60,241 nucleotides of DNA, from NCBI RefSeq assembly GCF_000762845.2, contig NZ_JRMQ02000012.1:1-60241 (forward strand), given 5' to 3'. Of the stretch, positions 9,615-19,856 are shown piece after piece. The stretch comes from Helicobacter japonicus (GTDB lineage Bacteria; Campylobacterota; Campylobacteria; Campylobacterales; Helicobacteraceae). A program made the translations under genes and the position numbers. A model generated the notes under the pieces. That model had not been told where the DNA came from and did not search any database. It was given only the letters and a program-made list of their open reading frames with translations. Position 1 is the first letter of the stretch. Each line of letters opens with the position of its first letter.

Positions 9615-10451
9615 TTATTTTGTGATTTCAATTTTTGCCTTTTTGCGCAATTCTTGAATCTTTTGCATCATACCACCTTGAATACTTTGCATTTTTAACT
9701 CATTTTCAATTGTCTTTTTTGCCTCATTATAAGGAATAATTTTGGGCTCACTTTTATGTTCAAGAAAAATGATATGATAACCAAAAGGCGTAGCAACAGG
9801 CTCTTTACTATAATTTCCGGGTTTTAAATCAAAAGCAGCTCGTGAAAAATCAGGGTGCATCATAGAACGTTGAAATACACCCAAATCTCCACCATTTTTC
9901 TGTTGTTTAGAAGCAGGATCGATAGATTTTTCGTTTGCAAGCTCAATAAATCGCTCTTTTGCTCTCTTTCCTGCTTTATCAAGCTCTTTAATAATCCCTT
10001 TTGCTTCAGATTCTGTTTTAACGAGAATATGGCGCGCTTTACCCTCTTGATTGATAAAAAGTCCCTCATTTTCTTGGTAAATTTTGCGAATTTGTGCATC
10101 ATTTACACTTGCTACTTGAATGCTATCGGCTTGTTTTTTTGTCCATAAATCAATTAAAAGATTGTCTTTAATATTATTAATAATATCTGTATATTCCTTG
10201 GAAGTGTCAAGCTTTGCAGTTTTTGCAGCCTTAAGGATAAGCTGTCGATTGACAAGCTCATTAATCACTGCTTCTTTTTCTTGGTCGCTCAATTTAGAAT
10301 AGTTAAAATTAGGAATACTTTGTTTAAGAATCTCCATATCCTTATCAGTAATTGGCTTACCATCAACAATCGCATAAGTTTTTGCATATGCTAAAGAAGC
10401 ACACACACATAAAAGCACTGCGCATAGCCGTTTATTGGGTTGTATTTTCAT
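9615..10451 (-). CDS. periplasmic peptidyl-prolyl cis-trans isomerase, parvulin type (PEB4/CBF2-like)
   Basis: A 278-residue SurA/PrsA-like folding catalyst for exported and outer-membrane proteins. A signal peptide (about residues 1-23: basic start, then LCAVLLCVCASLAYA) is followed by an N-terminal chaperone helical domain (LSDQEKEAVINELVNRQLIL). The parvulin domain is at about residues 138-235, with ARHILVKTESEA, GGDLGVFQRSMMHPDF and PFGYHIIFLE. Orthologous by position and motifs to HP0175 of H. pylori and PEB4/Cj0596 of Campylobacter. Those proteins are immunodominant and were first described as cell-binding factor. Confidence 0.92.
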   Translation of the reverse strand: MKIQPNKRLCAVLLCVCASLAYAKTYAIVDGKPITDKDMEILKQSIPNFNYSKLSDQEKEAVINELVNRQLILKAAKTAKLDTSKEYTDIINNIKDNLLIDLWTKKQADSIQVASVNDAQIRKIYQENEGLFINQEGKARHILVKTESEAKGIIKELDKAGKRAKERFIELANEKSIDPASKQQKNGGDLGVFQRSMMHPDFSRAAFDLKPGNYSKEPVATPFGYHIIFLEHKSEPKIIPYNEAKKTIENELKMQSIQGGMMQKIQELRKKAKIEITK

Positions 10452-10588
10452 TTCTTACTCCATTATCAAATGATATAAATGAACACAATTCTAACACTTA
10501 AAGCTAAATAAAATGTAAGCATATACTTTTCCCAATTTAAACCTTTTATGTTTTTGTCTTTATCTAGTTTTGGACAAAACAGAGTATT

Positions 10589-11263
10589 TTATTGTAAGTT
10601 AAGCGCAAGATTTTGAGCAAATTCTATGCAGGTAGTAAAATTTGGACTTGGACTAACATAAGCTCTCATATGCTTGTCAAAATGTGAAAGGGTGCTTTGC
10701 CCTATCGCTACGGCAACATATTGAGATTCCCAACCAAAATTTTTTACAAAGCTGTGATAAGCACTTGGTGCGCTAAAAATAATTACACTTTTTGGCTTAG
10801 GCTTAAGCTTAAGTGGAAGACTTTGAGGGATATTTTCATATGCAATCACTTCATCAAAATCAATATGATTATCTTTCAAAATAGCATCTAATCCAGACAC
10901 AATCTCTTTTGCGCGTAAATAAAGCACCTTACGCTCTTGTAATAAAGGACAAATCTCACGCGCAAAAGCTTCTCCGTGTGCTTTTTTACCTACAAATTCA
11001 ACAACCGCACCCTCATCATAGAGAATCTGTGCACTTGCAGGGCTTATAACAAAACTTGGTATATTTTTCCAATGCAAAAGGCAGGGATTGTGTGATGCAG
11101 ATTCTATAAGTGAGCGTATTGCATATGCGGAAGTAAAGACAAGTGCATTGACTTTCTCCAATGTGTGAATAATTGGCACAAATACAATTTTGTTTGTGAT
11201 AAGAGATTTGACATTCTCTATTTTACGTGTGCCAACAAACACCACCTCATAGGCATTTGGCAT
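10589..11263 (-). CDS. hemD: uroporphyrinogen-III synthase
   Basis: Cyclises and inverts ring D of hydroxymethylbilane to give uroporphyrinogen III. HemD proteins are poorly conserved. The 224-residue size, the two Rossmann-like halves, ALVFTSAYAIRSLIE in the N-terminal half and SVIIFSAPSAYHSFVKNFGW with VAVAIGQSTLSHF in the C-terminal half fit this family. The start codon directly abuts the stop codon of the HdeD-like gene upstream (TAA then ATG), so the two are co-translated. The hemC and hemA genes lie 8 kb away on the same strand. Confidence 0.85.
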   Translation of the reverse strand: MPNAYEVVFVGTRKIENVKSLITNKIVFVPIIHTLEKVNALVFTSAYAIRSLIESASHNPCLLHWKNIPSFVISPASAQILYDEGAVVEFVGKKAHGEAFAREICPLLQERKVLYLRAKEIVSGLDAILKDNHIDFDEVIAYENIPQSLPLKLKPKPKSVIIFSAPSAYHSFVKNFGWESQYVAVAIGQSTLSHFDKHMRAYVSPSPNFTTCIEFAQNLALNLQ

Positions 11264-11779
11264 TTATTCACTCTTTAGCAAAATATACCAAAAATATAAT
11301 CCCACTATACCGCTTAAAATCAAAACAATGCCGAGCGCAAGGCTAATCAACATCGCAAGTATCTCAGGAAAAATCACAAATAAAATACCGAGTAGAATAT
11401 ACACCCCACCCATTGTCATTATACTTACCCGAAGGTTTGCTGTAACAAATGGAGTAAGCCTATAAGAATGAATAAACCACAAGATTCCCTTAAGAATAAG
11501 CCATAAAGCAATGAAAAGTGGAATGAAATTTTGAGAGATTTCATCTCCACCAAGAAGAAGCACCAAACCAAATACACACGAAATTAACCCATCAAGTAAA
11601 ATCATCACATAGCGCATTTGCACAAAATAAACAATTTCACCAATACCACTAAAAATCATAATAAAACCTACAAGAAAGGCGAGAAACTCCATTGTATCAA
11701 GAGGATTTGCGATACACACCACCCCAAGCACGATAAGAGAAATACTCAAAACCAACCATAACATACGACCAAAACGCAT
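11264..11779 (-). CDS. HdeD-family (DUF308) inner-membrane protein
   Basis: A 171-residue, very hydrophobic protein with about six membrane segments in three repeated hairpins (MLWLVLSISLIVLGVVCI, LAFLVGFIMIFSGIGEIVYF and later copies). The repeated I-x-x-G-I-x-x-I pattern is typical of DUF308/HdeD proteins. HdeD of E. coli is linked to acid resistance, but the family function is otherwise unknown. I chose ATG at 11779 because AAGGAG lies 5 bases upstream; a longer frame overlaps ftsW. The Shine-Dalgarno sequence sits in the last codons of ftsW. Confidence 0.8.
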   Translation of the reverse strand: MRFGRMLWLVLSISLIVLGVVCIANPLDTMEFLAFLVGFIMIFSGIGEIVYFVQMRYVMILLDGLISCVFGLVLLLGGDEISQNFIPLFIALWLILKGILWFIHSYRLTPFVTANLRVSIMTMGGVYILLGILFVIFPEILAMLISLALGIVLILSGIVGLYFWYILLKSE

Positions 11780-11781
11780 CT

Positions 11782-12951
11782 TTACTCCTTTTCTTCTTGA
11801 ATATTTTTTGAAATTGCCAAAACCAAACCAATGGCTATGCAATTTGCAATAAGAGAACTTCCTCCATAGCTCAAAAATGGCACTGCAATGCCCTTTACAG
11901 GTGTGATACCCGAAATCCCAAAAGCATTAATAATAAGTGAAAAACCAAGCAAAAGGGCGACACCCACGCAAAATAAATAGTGCATTTTAGAAGGCACACG
12001 ATTAGCGATACGAAAGAGTCGCAAAAGCACATAACCAAAAAGCAATACAATGGCAAAAAGCCCAACAAATCCTAGCTCTTCTGTAATTCCAGCAAGAATA
12101 ATATCTGTATGCACATCACTTAAAAATCCAAGCTTAATAAAACCTTCTCCAAGCCCAGAACCAAAGAATCCACCACTTGATATTGCATTTGTAGCGTGAT
12201 AAAGCTGATAAGGTTCAGGCAAACCACTTATACGGAGACTTTCTGCCAACTCTTGTGGCATAAGAGCCAATACAGAATCTTGCGCACTTGCCCACCACGA
12301 TTTAATACGTAAGATTCTATGCGGACTTGTAATAATAGCAATCAATGCTGTGCTTAATGTGCCTAAAAAAATCACTCCAAGCAAGCGCAAGCTACCCCCA
12401 GCAAAAAGAAGCATTACTCCGAGTGTTAATGCCAAAAGCACGACTTGCCCTAAATCATTTTGTAGCACTGCAATAAGCACTACTGCCACGATAAAAAGCA
12501 CAAGATAAGGAATAAAGATTCTAATCTCATCTTTTATTGAAAGATTTACATTGCTTACAAATTTACGCGAAAAGCTCCACGCCAGAAAATATATGAACCC
12601 AATCTTAAAAAGCTCAGAAGGAGCAAGCGAAATAAAAGAAAGTCTAATCCAACGTTTTGCTCCACCAGCAGAGCTTATAAAGCTTTGTGGAAGAAAATGC
12701 ATACCCACCATAAGAATGATAGAAATGATAAAAATCGCCAAACCAATACGTTTAAAATATACATCTACATCAACACGAGAGAGAAGCCACATAAGAATAA
12801 TCCCAATACAAGCGGCTATGAGCTGACGTGTGAAAAAATGAAATGAAGAATAAGCATAAAGGCTTGTAATATAGGCTGCAAGAGAATAAGACATTACTAT
12901 ACCAATACTAATAAGCAATGTAACCGCATAAAAAAGCCTAGAATCTACCAT
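11782..12951 (-). CDS. ftsW: SEDS-family peptidoglycan polymerase, FtsW type
   Basis: Polytopic inner-membrane glycosyltransferase that polymerises lipid II at the septum with its partner PBP. The protein has 389 residues with about ten membrane helices. Family signatures are GGAKRWIRLSFISLAPSELFKIG after TM4, ALQNDLGQVVLLALTLGVMLLFAGG, the loop NAISSGGFFGSGLGEGFIKLGFLSDVHTD, and the C-terminal GISGITPVKGIAVPFLSYGGSS. Ile-Thr-Pro-Val-Lys-Gly-Ile-Ala-Val-Pro-Phe is closer to FtsW than RodA, but no ftsZ or PBP neighbour confirms this. GTG at 12960 is an alternative start. It is first in the run ftsW-HdeD-hemD. Confidence 0.85.
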   Translation of the reverse strand: MVDSRLFYAVTLLISIGIVMSYSLAAYITSLYAYSSFHFFTRQLIAACIGIILMWLLSRVDVDVYFKRIGLAIFIISIILMVGMHFLPQSFISSAGGAKRWIRLSFISLAPSELFKIGFIYFLAWSFSRKFVSNVNLSIKDEIRIFIPYLVLFIVAVVLIAVLQNDLGQVVLLALTLGVMLLFAGGSLRLLGVIFLGTLSTALIAIITSPHRILRIKSWWASAQDSVLALMPQELAESLRISGLPEPYQLYHATNAISSGGFFGSGLGEGFIKLGFLSDVHTDIILAGITEELGFVGLFAIVLLFGYVLLRLFRIANRVPSKMHYLFCVGVALLLGFSLIINAFGISGITPVKGIAVPFLSYGGSSLIANCIAIGLVLAISKNIQEEKE

Positions 12952-13169
12952 AAAACCCACTTTAAATTAATGAAAATATTGATAAAGTTTAAAAGCACGA
13001 TATTACCAAAACATTAAGAAAATGTAAATTAGCTTTTTGAACATAAGAGTAAAAAATCTATTTTTTCTAAAAATACTTACAAGAAAATAAGAGGCTTTGT
13101 TAGGGGAATCTTAAGTAAAAGTTTATAATTCTTAAATATAATAATAAAAATCAAAACAAAGGATTTACT

Positions 13170-13682
13170 ATGAAAATCTATAAAGTTTTTCAAACACTTG
13201 ATGTAATCTATATCTTTTTACTGAGTATAGGTGTTGGGTGCATTATCTGTGCTGGATTTTCCGCTGCTACCATCTTTCAAGCCGCTAATTTTGTGCCAGA
13301 TTTTACTATGAGTGATAGTGGCTTGATTATGGGGCTAATTTTTATCAAATGTAATGATCTATTCAATTTTCTTGCGGTAGTGATTATTATCTATGAAATT
13401 CTAAGTTCCCTCTACGCAAGACACTTTACCCATACAAAACAAAGGCAGTTTTTATTGCTTCTTGGAGGTATTAATGTCATTATGATTTTTCTTTTTACAC
13501 TTTACTATACACCTTATATTATGGAAGCTCAAGCCTTAAATACTATTGATACTGAAGCATTTGATTCTATGCATAAGCAAAGTGAGCTTGTGTTTAAGAT
13601 TCTCCTTATTACACTTAGTATTTCTGCGTTGTGGAGAGGCATCATCGGCACTCACCCACGATACACAAATGCACAGCCTTGA
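13170..13682 (+). CDS. DUF4149-type four-helix membrane protein
   Basis: A 170-residue protein with four predicted membrane helices (about 11-35, 64-84, 96-114 and 144-160). The C-terminal region has FDSMHKQSELVFKI before the last helix, resembling the H-x-x-S-E motif of the DUF4149/TMEM205-like family. The family function is unknown. The gene stands alone: ftsW is divergent on the left and the methyltransferase convergent on the right. About 210 bases between ftsW and this gene show no other convincing element. Confidence 0.65.
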   Translation: MKIYKVFQTLDVIYIFLLSIGVGCIICAGFSAATIFQAANFVPDFTMSDSGLIMGLIFIKCNDLFNFLAVVIIIYEILSSLYARHFTHTKQRQFLLLLGGINVIMIFLFTLYYTPYIMEAQALNTIDTEAFDSMHKQSELVFKILLITLSISALWRGIIGTHPRYTNAQP

Positions 13683-13749
13683 TATTAGAATTACATTAAG
13701 CAAAGATTCTTAAAGTTTAAGAATCTGCAATGCTAAAAGCATAATATTG

Positions 13750-14629
13750 CTACTTATTTCTTGCAATCACAAGTAATGAGCCACCAAAACAATTTGGTAA
13801 ATATGGTATAAGTTTATTTTCTAGGCGACATATACTAAGTAATGCACTATTTAGAATCTTAGGCGGTGGCACATCGCGTAATTCTTTAGAAACTTTACTT
13901 TTTGTTTTTGAAGCTGGGTTTAAAACAGCACGAGCTAATAAAAGTGGGGTAAGTGCAATAAAAAAATATTGCGCAGATTCTATGCTTAATCCACATTCAC
14001 GCACAAGATTTGTTAATTGAATTTTATTATAGCGGCGTTTATGATGCACCAAGCAATCGTGAGCATTCCATAACCATTGGTGTGCTGGCACACTTAAGGC
14101 AAGTAGGCTTTTTTCATTATTTTTCAACATATTTTTCATATTTAAAAGTGCATTTTTATCATCATCAATATGCTCTAAGACATCAAAAGCAAAAATACAA
14201 TCAAACTCATCTTTAAAAGGCGCATCAAGCAAATCCATACAATATAAATTATTTATACCATAAGTTTTGGCATATTCTAAGCCTTGTGGGTGAATCTCCC
14301 CCAAAGCAATATTATGAAATCCTTGAGAGAGAAAATGCCTTGTAACACTCCCTGTCCCTGCACCCACATCTAGAATCTTTACGTGTTTGCCATTACCATT
14401 TGGATATAGAGAATCTAAGGTGGAGCTTAAACTTTGAAAAATAAATTCCCGTCTTGCAATATGCCAAAAATGCTTATTTTCAGCCAAATATAGCATATCC
14501 ATACCTTGCGTTGGAAAATGATGTGAGGGAGCAAAATCTAAATGAGTAGATTCTGAAGAAGAGATATTATGCGGGGGGGGGGGTGAAATATACAATACCA
14601 TCTTGGGTATATGAAGGTTTAATTTGCAT
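13750..14629 (-). CDS. phase-variable class I SAM-dependent methyltransferase, out of frame in this sequence
   Basis: The body is a class I methyltransferase with motif I KILDVGAGTGSVTRHF, then DCIFAFDVLEHIDDD and ALSVPAHQWLWNAHDCLVHHKRRY, a pattern common in small-molecule, sugar or lipid methyltransferases. The best start is ATG at 14629, with AAGGAG 5 bases upstream. Read from there, the C11 tract (14573-14583 on this strand) puts the ribosome in the wrong frame and it stops soon after. A tract of 10 or 13 C would give about a 292-residue protein. An internal ATG at 14601 is in frame with the body but has no visible ribosome-binding site. I interpret this as an OFF phase variant, probably of a surface-glycan modifying enzyme. 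Divergent from the next gene. Confidence 0.8.
14573..14583. repeat. poly-G/C tract, 11 bp, in the methyltransferase gene
   Basis: Eleven G on the plus strand (C11 in the coding strand), codons 15-19 of the methyltransferase counted from its best start. Tracts of this length are hypermutable by slipped-strand mispairing in Helicobacter and Campylobacter. The length here leaves the strong start out of frame with the body. Confidence 0.95.
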
Positions 14630-14801
14630 TTTTACTCCTTAATTTTATGAATTAAAGTGTAGAATTATACACGAATTTATAATGCGTTTAAATTGTCTTT
14701 AGTAATTTTTGGTTATACTATCCGCTTTTTTGAATCTTGTTATTTTTGCTCTAGCTATAAAATTATAAGAATGAGACACATCAATACTTAAAGGAGAGAG
14801 T

Positions 14802-16197
14802 ATGAGTAATAAATCTTATCATTCCCTATTGTGTGGTGTGATTGGTATTTTTTTATTTATTGTATTATGGAATATTAATCGTGAGTCTTTTTGGGGAGAT
14901 GAAGCATTTAGCGTGTATTCTATAGGGGGGGGGGCAATTAAATAATATTCCCCTGCAAAATTGGGATTTTCAATCTTTCTGGCATATTATTTTAAATGAC
15001 AATCACCCATTCCTTTACAATCTCTGTCTAAAAATCTACGCACATCTTTTGGGCACTTCTGATTTTGTCTTGCGTTTTTTTAGTGCAATTTGGATACTTT
15101 TTGGTGCAATCACAAGCTATATAATTCTCTACAAACATCATTACAAATCTCTTGCTCTTCTTTATATCATCTTTTTTCTCCTTGCTCCGCAGACTATATA
15201 TTACGCACAAGAATGTCGCAACTATGCTATGCTACTCTGCCTTACAAGTATTTTTTGCACTTTATTATATCTCGTCCTTGAATCAATGCACGATAGATTG
15301 AAACTCACACATCAATTTTGGTATTTCTTGGGTATCTTGCTCTGTGGAACAGCATTGGTTCTTACACATTATTATGCCTATGTTTTTGTATTTTGCGTGG
15401 GCGTAGTTTTTCTTTTGCAGAGCATTCTTACACGAAAATTTTTTATACCTCTTTTTATATGCTTTGGACTAATGGGACTTGCTGGAATCATATGGATAAG
15501 CATTCATCATTTTTATGGTGGTTTTTTGGATCGTATGGATACGGCTTGGGTATTTGAATATAGCCTGTGGTGGCTACTTTTTAGCATTATTTTATCTTGC
15601 TTTGGAAAATTTGCTTGGATTCTCATTGCTTGTAGCCTACTTTTTGCTTTTAGATATAGTGGTTTTACTCCTTATAGACAATATGCACCATTTTTATATA
15701 TTGTAGGTTTAGAGTTCATAATTGTAAGCCTTATATTTCTCAATCTCTCACAAACAATGACTGGACGATTTTTTATAGAGATTCACATTCTTATTTATTT
15801 GTTTATTGCAAATGTTTTACTTTATTCACAAGCATTTTTACGTTATTTAAAACCTATTGTTTTAGCCATTGCATTGACGCTCACAGCGCATAGTTTTTTT
15901 ATTAGCGCAACCTATCACAAAGAAGATTTACGCACAGCAAGTGAATATATAGCTAAACATTTTGATTCTGCACAATGCCTCCTACCTGTGCGCTGGATAG
16001 CTTACAGGCGTTATCTTCCACAATTTGAGGCAATAGAAAAACCACTCGTGCAAAAGGAATGCGACCTCATATATCTTACCGCAGATAGAGAAGATACAAA
16101 TTTTGCGGATACTCGTATTGCCTTAGAGCAACACAATATCAAAGACTACAAACTCATATCTTTTAATGGTGCAGTTGTGGTGATTAAAGAAAAATAG
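14802..16197 (+). CDS. phase-variable membrane glycosyltransferase (GT39/PMT-like), out of frame in this sequence
   Basis: The start is ATG at 14802 behind AAGGAGAG. Translation gives a signal-anchor helix and RESFWGDEAFSVYSIGG, then a G10 tract (14925-14934), and stops at TAA after GAIK. With G9 or G12 the frame continues through NDNHPFLYNLCLKIY into a protein of about 464 residues with roughly ten membrane helices. The FWGDEAFS and DNHP motifs match the catalytic Asp loop and following segment of GT-C fold dolichyl/undecaprenyl-phosphate-sugar transferases (ArnT/PMT_2 type). The long downstream frame alone would lack the catalytic Asp. The gene is therefore switched OFF in this sequence, not necessarily dead. 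It probably adds a sugar to lipid A or another envelope glycan. Confidence 0.82.
14925..14934. repeat. poly-G tract, 10 bp, in the glycosyltransferase gene
   Basis: Ten G after codon 41 of the glycosyltransferase. It sits between the catalytic FWGDEAFS loop and the rest of the protein and leaves the downstream part one frame off. Confidence 0.95.
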
Positions 16198-16329
16198 CGT
16201 TTAGGCTAAAAACCTGCAAAAGACTTTAAGATTTTTTAAATAAATTTTAAGATAGAATCCGTGTTCCTACAAGATTCCAATTGGTGTGACAATTTTATCG
16301 TATCACTTGCGCCTTGCTTACTTGAAAAT

Positions 16330-16405
16330 GATCGCGTAGCTCAGTTGGTAGAGCACTACCTTGACATGGTAGTGGTCGCTGGTTCAAGTCCAGTCGTGAT
16401 CACCA
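16330..16405 (+). tRNA. tRNA-Val (GAC anticodon)
   Basis: A complete cloverleaf can be drawn. The acceptor stem GATCGCG pairs with CGTGATC (one G-T), followed by discriminator A and an encoded CCA. The D-arm is TAGCTCAGTTGGTAGAGCA. The anticodon stem CTACC/GGTAG encloses loop TTGACAT with anticodon GAC. The T-arm has GGTTCAAGTCC. GAC reads the valine codon GUC (and GUU). It lies between the phase-variable glycosyltransferase and lspA on the plus strand. Confidence 0.95.
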
Positions 16406-16525
16406 TAATCCATACTCTAGATATTTTAATCAAACAAAGGTGTAAAGCAAGATTCTACAAAAGCAAAAATTTTTCAGTAAAGCTGCTGAAATGGAAAATA
16501 AAGTAGCTTGTAATGCTTAGAAAAA

Positions 16526-17011
16526 CTAAGATTCCTTTTTTTCCCTTATCATTTGAAAAATCATTATCACTACGCTTATATCTATAAGCACATCGGCAAG
16601 ATTAAAAATTGCAAAATCAAACCAATAATGCCAATACACATAATCAACTACTCCACTATATATAAATCTATCAATAACATTTGATAATCCAGCTCCCATT
16701 AAGATTCCAAGTGCTGCATAATGTTTGATAAAAAAATCACTCCATAATGCGCCAAGCAACAAAGCAAGCAAAAAGAGAATCTGAATGTATTTCAAATACT
16801 CGTCTAAAAAACTAAACATTGAAAAAGCTACACCTTTGTTATATACAAGGGCATTTCCACCAATAGTAAGTGCCTCACTCTCCCAAACAAAGCCTTCAAG
16901 CATAATAAATTTTACCCATTGGTCAAGAACTATACTTAGGATAAAAAGTGCAATAAAAATGCTAAGTTGCTTTTTTGTGATTTGTTTTATATGTGCGAAT
17001 GAGAAAATCAT
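16526..17011 (-). CDS. lspA: lipoprotein signal peptidase (signal peptidase II)
   Basis: Aspartyl protease of the inner membrane that removes signal peptides from diacylglyceryl-modified prolipoproteins. The 161-residue size and four membrane helices are typical. The conserved blocks are YNKGVAFSMFSF, AGLSNVIDRFIYSGVVDY with the first catalytic Asp, and FAIFNLADVLIDISVV with the second. It follows glmM by 24 bases on the same strand, as in H. pylori HP0075-HP0074. Confidence 0.95.
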   Translation of the reverse strand: MIFSFAHIKQITKKQLSIFIALFILSIVLDQWVKFIMLEGFVWESEALTIGGNALVYNKGVAFSMFSFLDEYLKYIQILFLLALLLGALWSDFFIKHYAALGILMGAGLSNVIDRFIYSGVVDYVYWHYWFDFAIFNLADVLIDISVVIMIFQMIREKKES

Positions 17012-17035
17012 CTTTAACCAATTTTATTTTAAATT

Positions 17036-18394
17036 CTAAGCATTGAGTTGTTTTTGGCATAAATCAACGAGCATTTTCACTTGCTCATTCACAACCTTAC
17101 AATCCCTACCCTCTACTAAGATTCTAAGCTTATTTTCTGTGCCAGAGTAGCGCACCAAATGGCGATTCCCTGATGCGGTTATAGAATCTAGCTTTTCTTG
17201 CAGACCATTAATTTTTTCAAGTGGCTTTTTATGAGCAACTTTAAGGTTTATGAGCTCACTTGGATAAAGTTCAAAAGGGTTGAGCGCATTTTGAGAGCTT
17301 TTTCCGCTTTGAATTAAAAGAGCCAAAACTTGCAAGGCACTTACTAAGCCATCGCCAGTTTTTGCATAATCACTAAAGATAATATGTCCGCTACTTTCTC
17401 CTCCAAAATTCAACTTATGCTCTTGCATTTTATCCCATACATATTTATCACCAACATTACAACGATAAAGCCCTATGTGATGAGATTTGAGAAATTCCTC
17501 CAAAGCAAGATTACTCATTAGAGTCGCTACAATAGCATTATTTTCTAATGTATCAATTTGTTTTTGATAAAGTGCAAGTGCGCCGATGAGCTTATCACCA
17601 TTGACAATATTCCCTTTATTATCAACCACCACCAATCTATCCGCATCACCATCAAGCGCAAAACCCACATCAGCACGATATGTCATCACTTCTTGAGCCA
17701 AACCTTCAGGGTGCATAGCTCCACATTGTTTATTGATGTTAAACCCATTAGGTTCATCATTAATAGCTATCACATCAGCCCCTAACTCTCGCAATACAAT
17801 AGGGGCAACACGATATGCTGCACCATTAGCACAATCACACACTATACGCAATCCTCGTAAGGTGAGATTTTTAGGAAAAGAATTTTTAATATGCACGATA
17901 TAGCGTCCTACGACATCATCAATGCGCTTTGAACTGCCAATTTCTTGTCCGCTTTTAAGCGCACCTTGAAGCAATGTAGGGCTATGATAATAAGATTCTA
18001 TACTCTCTTCTTCTTCTTGAGCAAGTTTATAACCATAATGATTAAAAAACTTTATGCCATTATCATCATAGGGATTATGACTTGCACTTATCATAATTCC
18101 CGCATCACAACGCATATCTTCTGTCAAAAAAGCAACTGCAGGAGTGGGCATAGGACCAATTTGTATCACATCATAACCTACAGAAGTGAGAGCAGAAACA
18201 AGCGCATTTTCTATCATATAGCCACTGCGGCGCGTATCTTTACCGACAAGAATCTTATTTGTTAGAGAATGCTGACGAAAATGTATTCCGGCACTTGTCC
18301 CCAATGCTATTACACTTGAAGGAGTAATTACTTCTCCTGCACGCCCTCGCACACCATCAGTGCCAAATATTTTTTGTGTATCTTTTGTTTTCAT
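17036..18394 (-). CDS. glmM: phosphoglucosamine mutase
   Basis: Converts glucosamine-6-phosphate to glucosamine-1-phosphate for peptidoglycan and LPS precursors; the H. pylori gene was first named ureC. The protein has 452 residues. FGTDGVRG is near the N-terminus, the phosphoserine loop [15 protein letters not shown] follows, the magnesium loop is ALDGDADR, and the sugar-binding GGESSGHI is near residue 325. The C-terminal domain has [15 protein letters not shown]. The ATG at 18394 is preceded by AAGGGG; a GTG codon lies one codon upstream. Divergent from rpsT. Confidence 0.97.
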   Translation of the reverse strand: MKTKDTQKIFGTDGVRGRAGEVITPSSVIALGTSAGIHFRQHSLTNKILVGKDTRRSGYMIENALVSALTSVGYDVIQIGPMPTPAVAFLTEDMRCDAGIMISASHNPYDDNGIKFFNHYGYKLAQEEEESIESYYHSPTLLQGALKSGQEIGSSKRIDDVVGRYIVHIKNSFPKNLTLRGLRIVCDCANGAAYRVAPIVLRELGADVIAINDEPNGFNINKQCGAMHPEGLAQEVMTYRADVGFALDGDADRLVVVDNKGNIVNGDKLIGALALYQKQIDTLENNAIVATLMSNLALEEFLKSHHIGLYRCNVGDKYVWDKMQEHKLNFGGESSGHIIFSDYAKTGDGLVSALQVLALLIQSGKSSQNALNPFELYPSELINLKVAHKKPLEKINGLQEKLDSITASGNRHLVRYSGTENKLRILVEGRDCKVVNEQVKMLVDLCQKQLNA

Positions 18395-18480
18395 CACTAC
18401 CCCTTGTAGCTTTTAAACTGCATTTAATCAAACTTTTGGCAGAATTTTGCCTTAATTTTTTTAAAAAAGGACTAATAAAG

Positions 18481-18753
18481 ATGGCAAATCATAAATCTGC
18501 ACAAAAACGCATTCGACAAACCAAAACAAGAACCGAACGCAATAGATATTACAAAACACGCATTAAGAATATTGTTCGAGACTTACGCGAAGCTGTTTCA
18601 AGCAAAGATGTAGCAAAGGCACAAGAAGCACTTAAAATAGCCAATAAAGAACTTCACAAATATGTAAGCAAAGGAATTTTGAAAAAAAATACTGCTGCAC
18701 GCAAGGTATCACGACTTAATGCAAGTGTGAAAAAAATTGTTCAATCTGCTTAA
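18481..18753 (+). CDS. rpsT: 30S ribosomal protein S20
   Basis: A 90-residue, strongly basic protein beginning [21 protein letters not shown], the S20 signature, and ending in a long basic helix. It binds 16S rRNA in the small subunit. I chose ATG at 18481, which is preceded by AAAGGA; the frame extends upstream but without S20 character. It is followed by prfA, as in H. pylori HP0076-HP0077. Confidence 0.97.
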   Translation: MANHKSAQKRIRQTKTRTERNRYYKTRIKNIVRDLREAVSSKDVAKAQEALKIANKELHKYVSKGILKKNTAARKVSRLNASVKKIVQSA

Positions 18754-18791
18754 ATAGCATATTCTTCGTATAGATTCTAAAAGTAGCTTGT

Positions 18792-19856
18792 ATGCTTGTA
18801 GATAAGCTTAAGCCTATCGTGGCGCGTTATGATGAGATTTCAGAACTCCTTACTTTAGAATCTGTCCTATCAAATGTTAAACAACTTACCGAACTTAGTA
18901 AAGAACAAAGTGATATAGAATCCATTGCACAAAAGGCAAAAACATATTTTGATGTGCTTGAAAATATCACAGAAAATAAAATATTGCTTGAGGATAAAGA
19001 GCTTGGCGAACTCGCTAAAGAAGAACTTAAAAATTTAGAATCTGCTAAAGCTATCCTAGAAGAAGAAATAAAATTCCTACTCATTCCTAAAGACCCGAAT
19101 GACAGCAAAAACATCTATCTTGAAATTCGTGCAGGCACAGGTGGTGATGAAGCTGGAATTTTTGTAGGAGACTTGTTTAAGGCATATTGTCGTTATGCAG
19201 ATTTACAAAAATGGAAAGTTGAAATCATAAGCTCAAGTGAAAATAATGTAGGTGGGTATAAGGAGGTTATTGCGCTTGTCAAAGGTAATGGTGCATATTC
19301 TAAGCTCAAGTTTGAAGGAGGCACTCATAGAGTGCAAAGAGTTCCAGAGACAGAATCTCAAGGGCGAATTCACACTTCAGCCATAACAGTTGCGATTATG
19401 CCCGAAGTTGATGATGTTGAAATCAATATTAATCCTAATGATTTAAAAATAGATGTATTCCGCAGTGGTGGGCACGGGGGGCAAAGTGTGAATACTACAG
19501 ATTCGGCGGTGAGGATTACCCATATTCCCACAGGTATCAGCGTATCTATGCAAGATGAAAAATCTCAACACAAAAACAAAGAGAAAGCATTGAAGATTCT
19601 TAAAGCTAGACTTTATGAAGCAGAGCTTGAAGCACAAAATGCTCAAAACAAAGAAACACGCAAACTTCAAGTGGGAAGTGGCGATAGAAGTGAGAGAATC
19701 CGCACTTATAATTATCCACAAAATCGCCTTACAGACCATAGAATCGGCTTAACCCTTTATAGCCTTGAAGAAATTATGCTTGGTGGCTTACTTGATGAAT
19801 TTATTAACCCTCTTATTGCTCACGCCCAAAGTCAAGCTATGGGTGGCATAGAATGA
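18792..19856 (+). CDS. prfA: peptide chain release factor 1
   Basis: Recognises UAA and UAG stop codons and triggers peptide release. The protein has 354 residues. It has the N-terminal helical domain, then [36 protein letters not shown], and the catalytic GGQ loop in [19 protein letters not shown], followed by [14 protein letters not shown]. The stop codon overlaps the fucosyltransferase start by four bases (ATGA), so a housekeeping gene and a phase-variable gene share a transcript. Confidence 0.97.
   Translation: MLVDKLKPIVARYDEISELLTLESVLSNVKQLTELSKEQSDIESIAQKAKTYFDVLENITENKILLEDKELGELAKEELKNLESAKAILEEEIKFLLIPKDPNDSKNIYLEIRAGTGGDEAGIFVGDLFKAYCRYADLQKWKVEIISSSENNVGGYKEVIALVKGNGAYSKLKFEGGTHRVQRVPETESQGRIHTSAITVAIMPEVDDVEININPNDLKIDVFRSGGHGGQSVNTTDSAVRITHIPTGISVSMQDEKSQHKNKEKALKILKARLYEAELEAQNAQNKETRKLQVGSGDRSERIRTYNYPQNRLTDHRIGLTLYSLEEIMLGGLLDEFINPLIAHAQSQAMGGIE

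Noticed and set aside
14571-14601. ATG at 14601 as the normal start of the methyltransferase
   Set aside because: No ribosome-binding site; ATG at 14629 has AAGGAG and a tract one base shorter or two longer would join it to the body.
15049-15060. ATG at 15049 as the start of a complete glycosyltransferase
   Set aside because: It would lose the catalytic FWGDEAFS and DNHP segments, which lie upstream in the frame-shifted part.
19470-19485. G6 run in prfA as a phase-variable tract
   Set aside because: Too short for frequent slippage and inside an essential gene at the GGQ motif.
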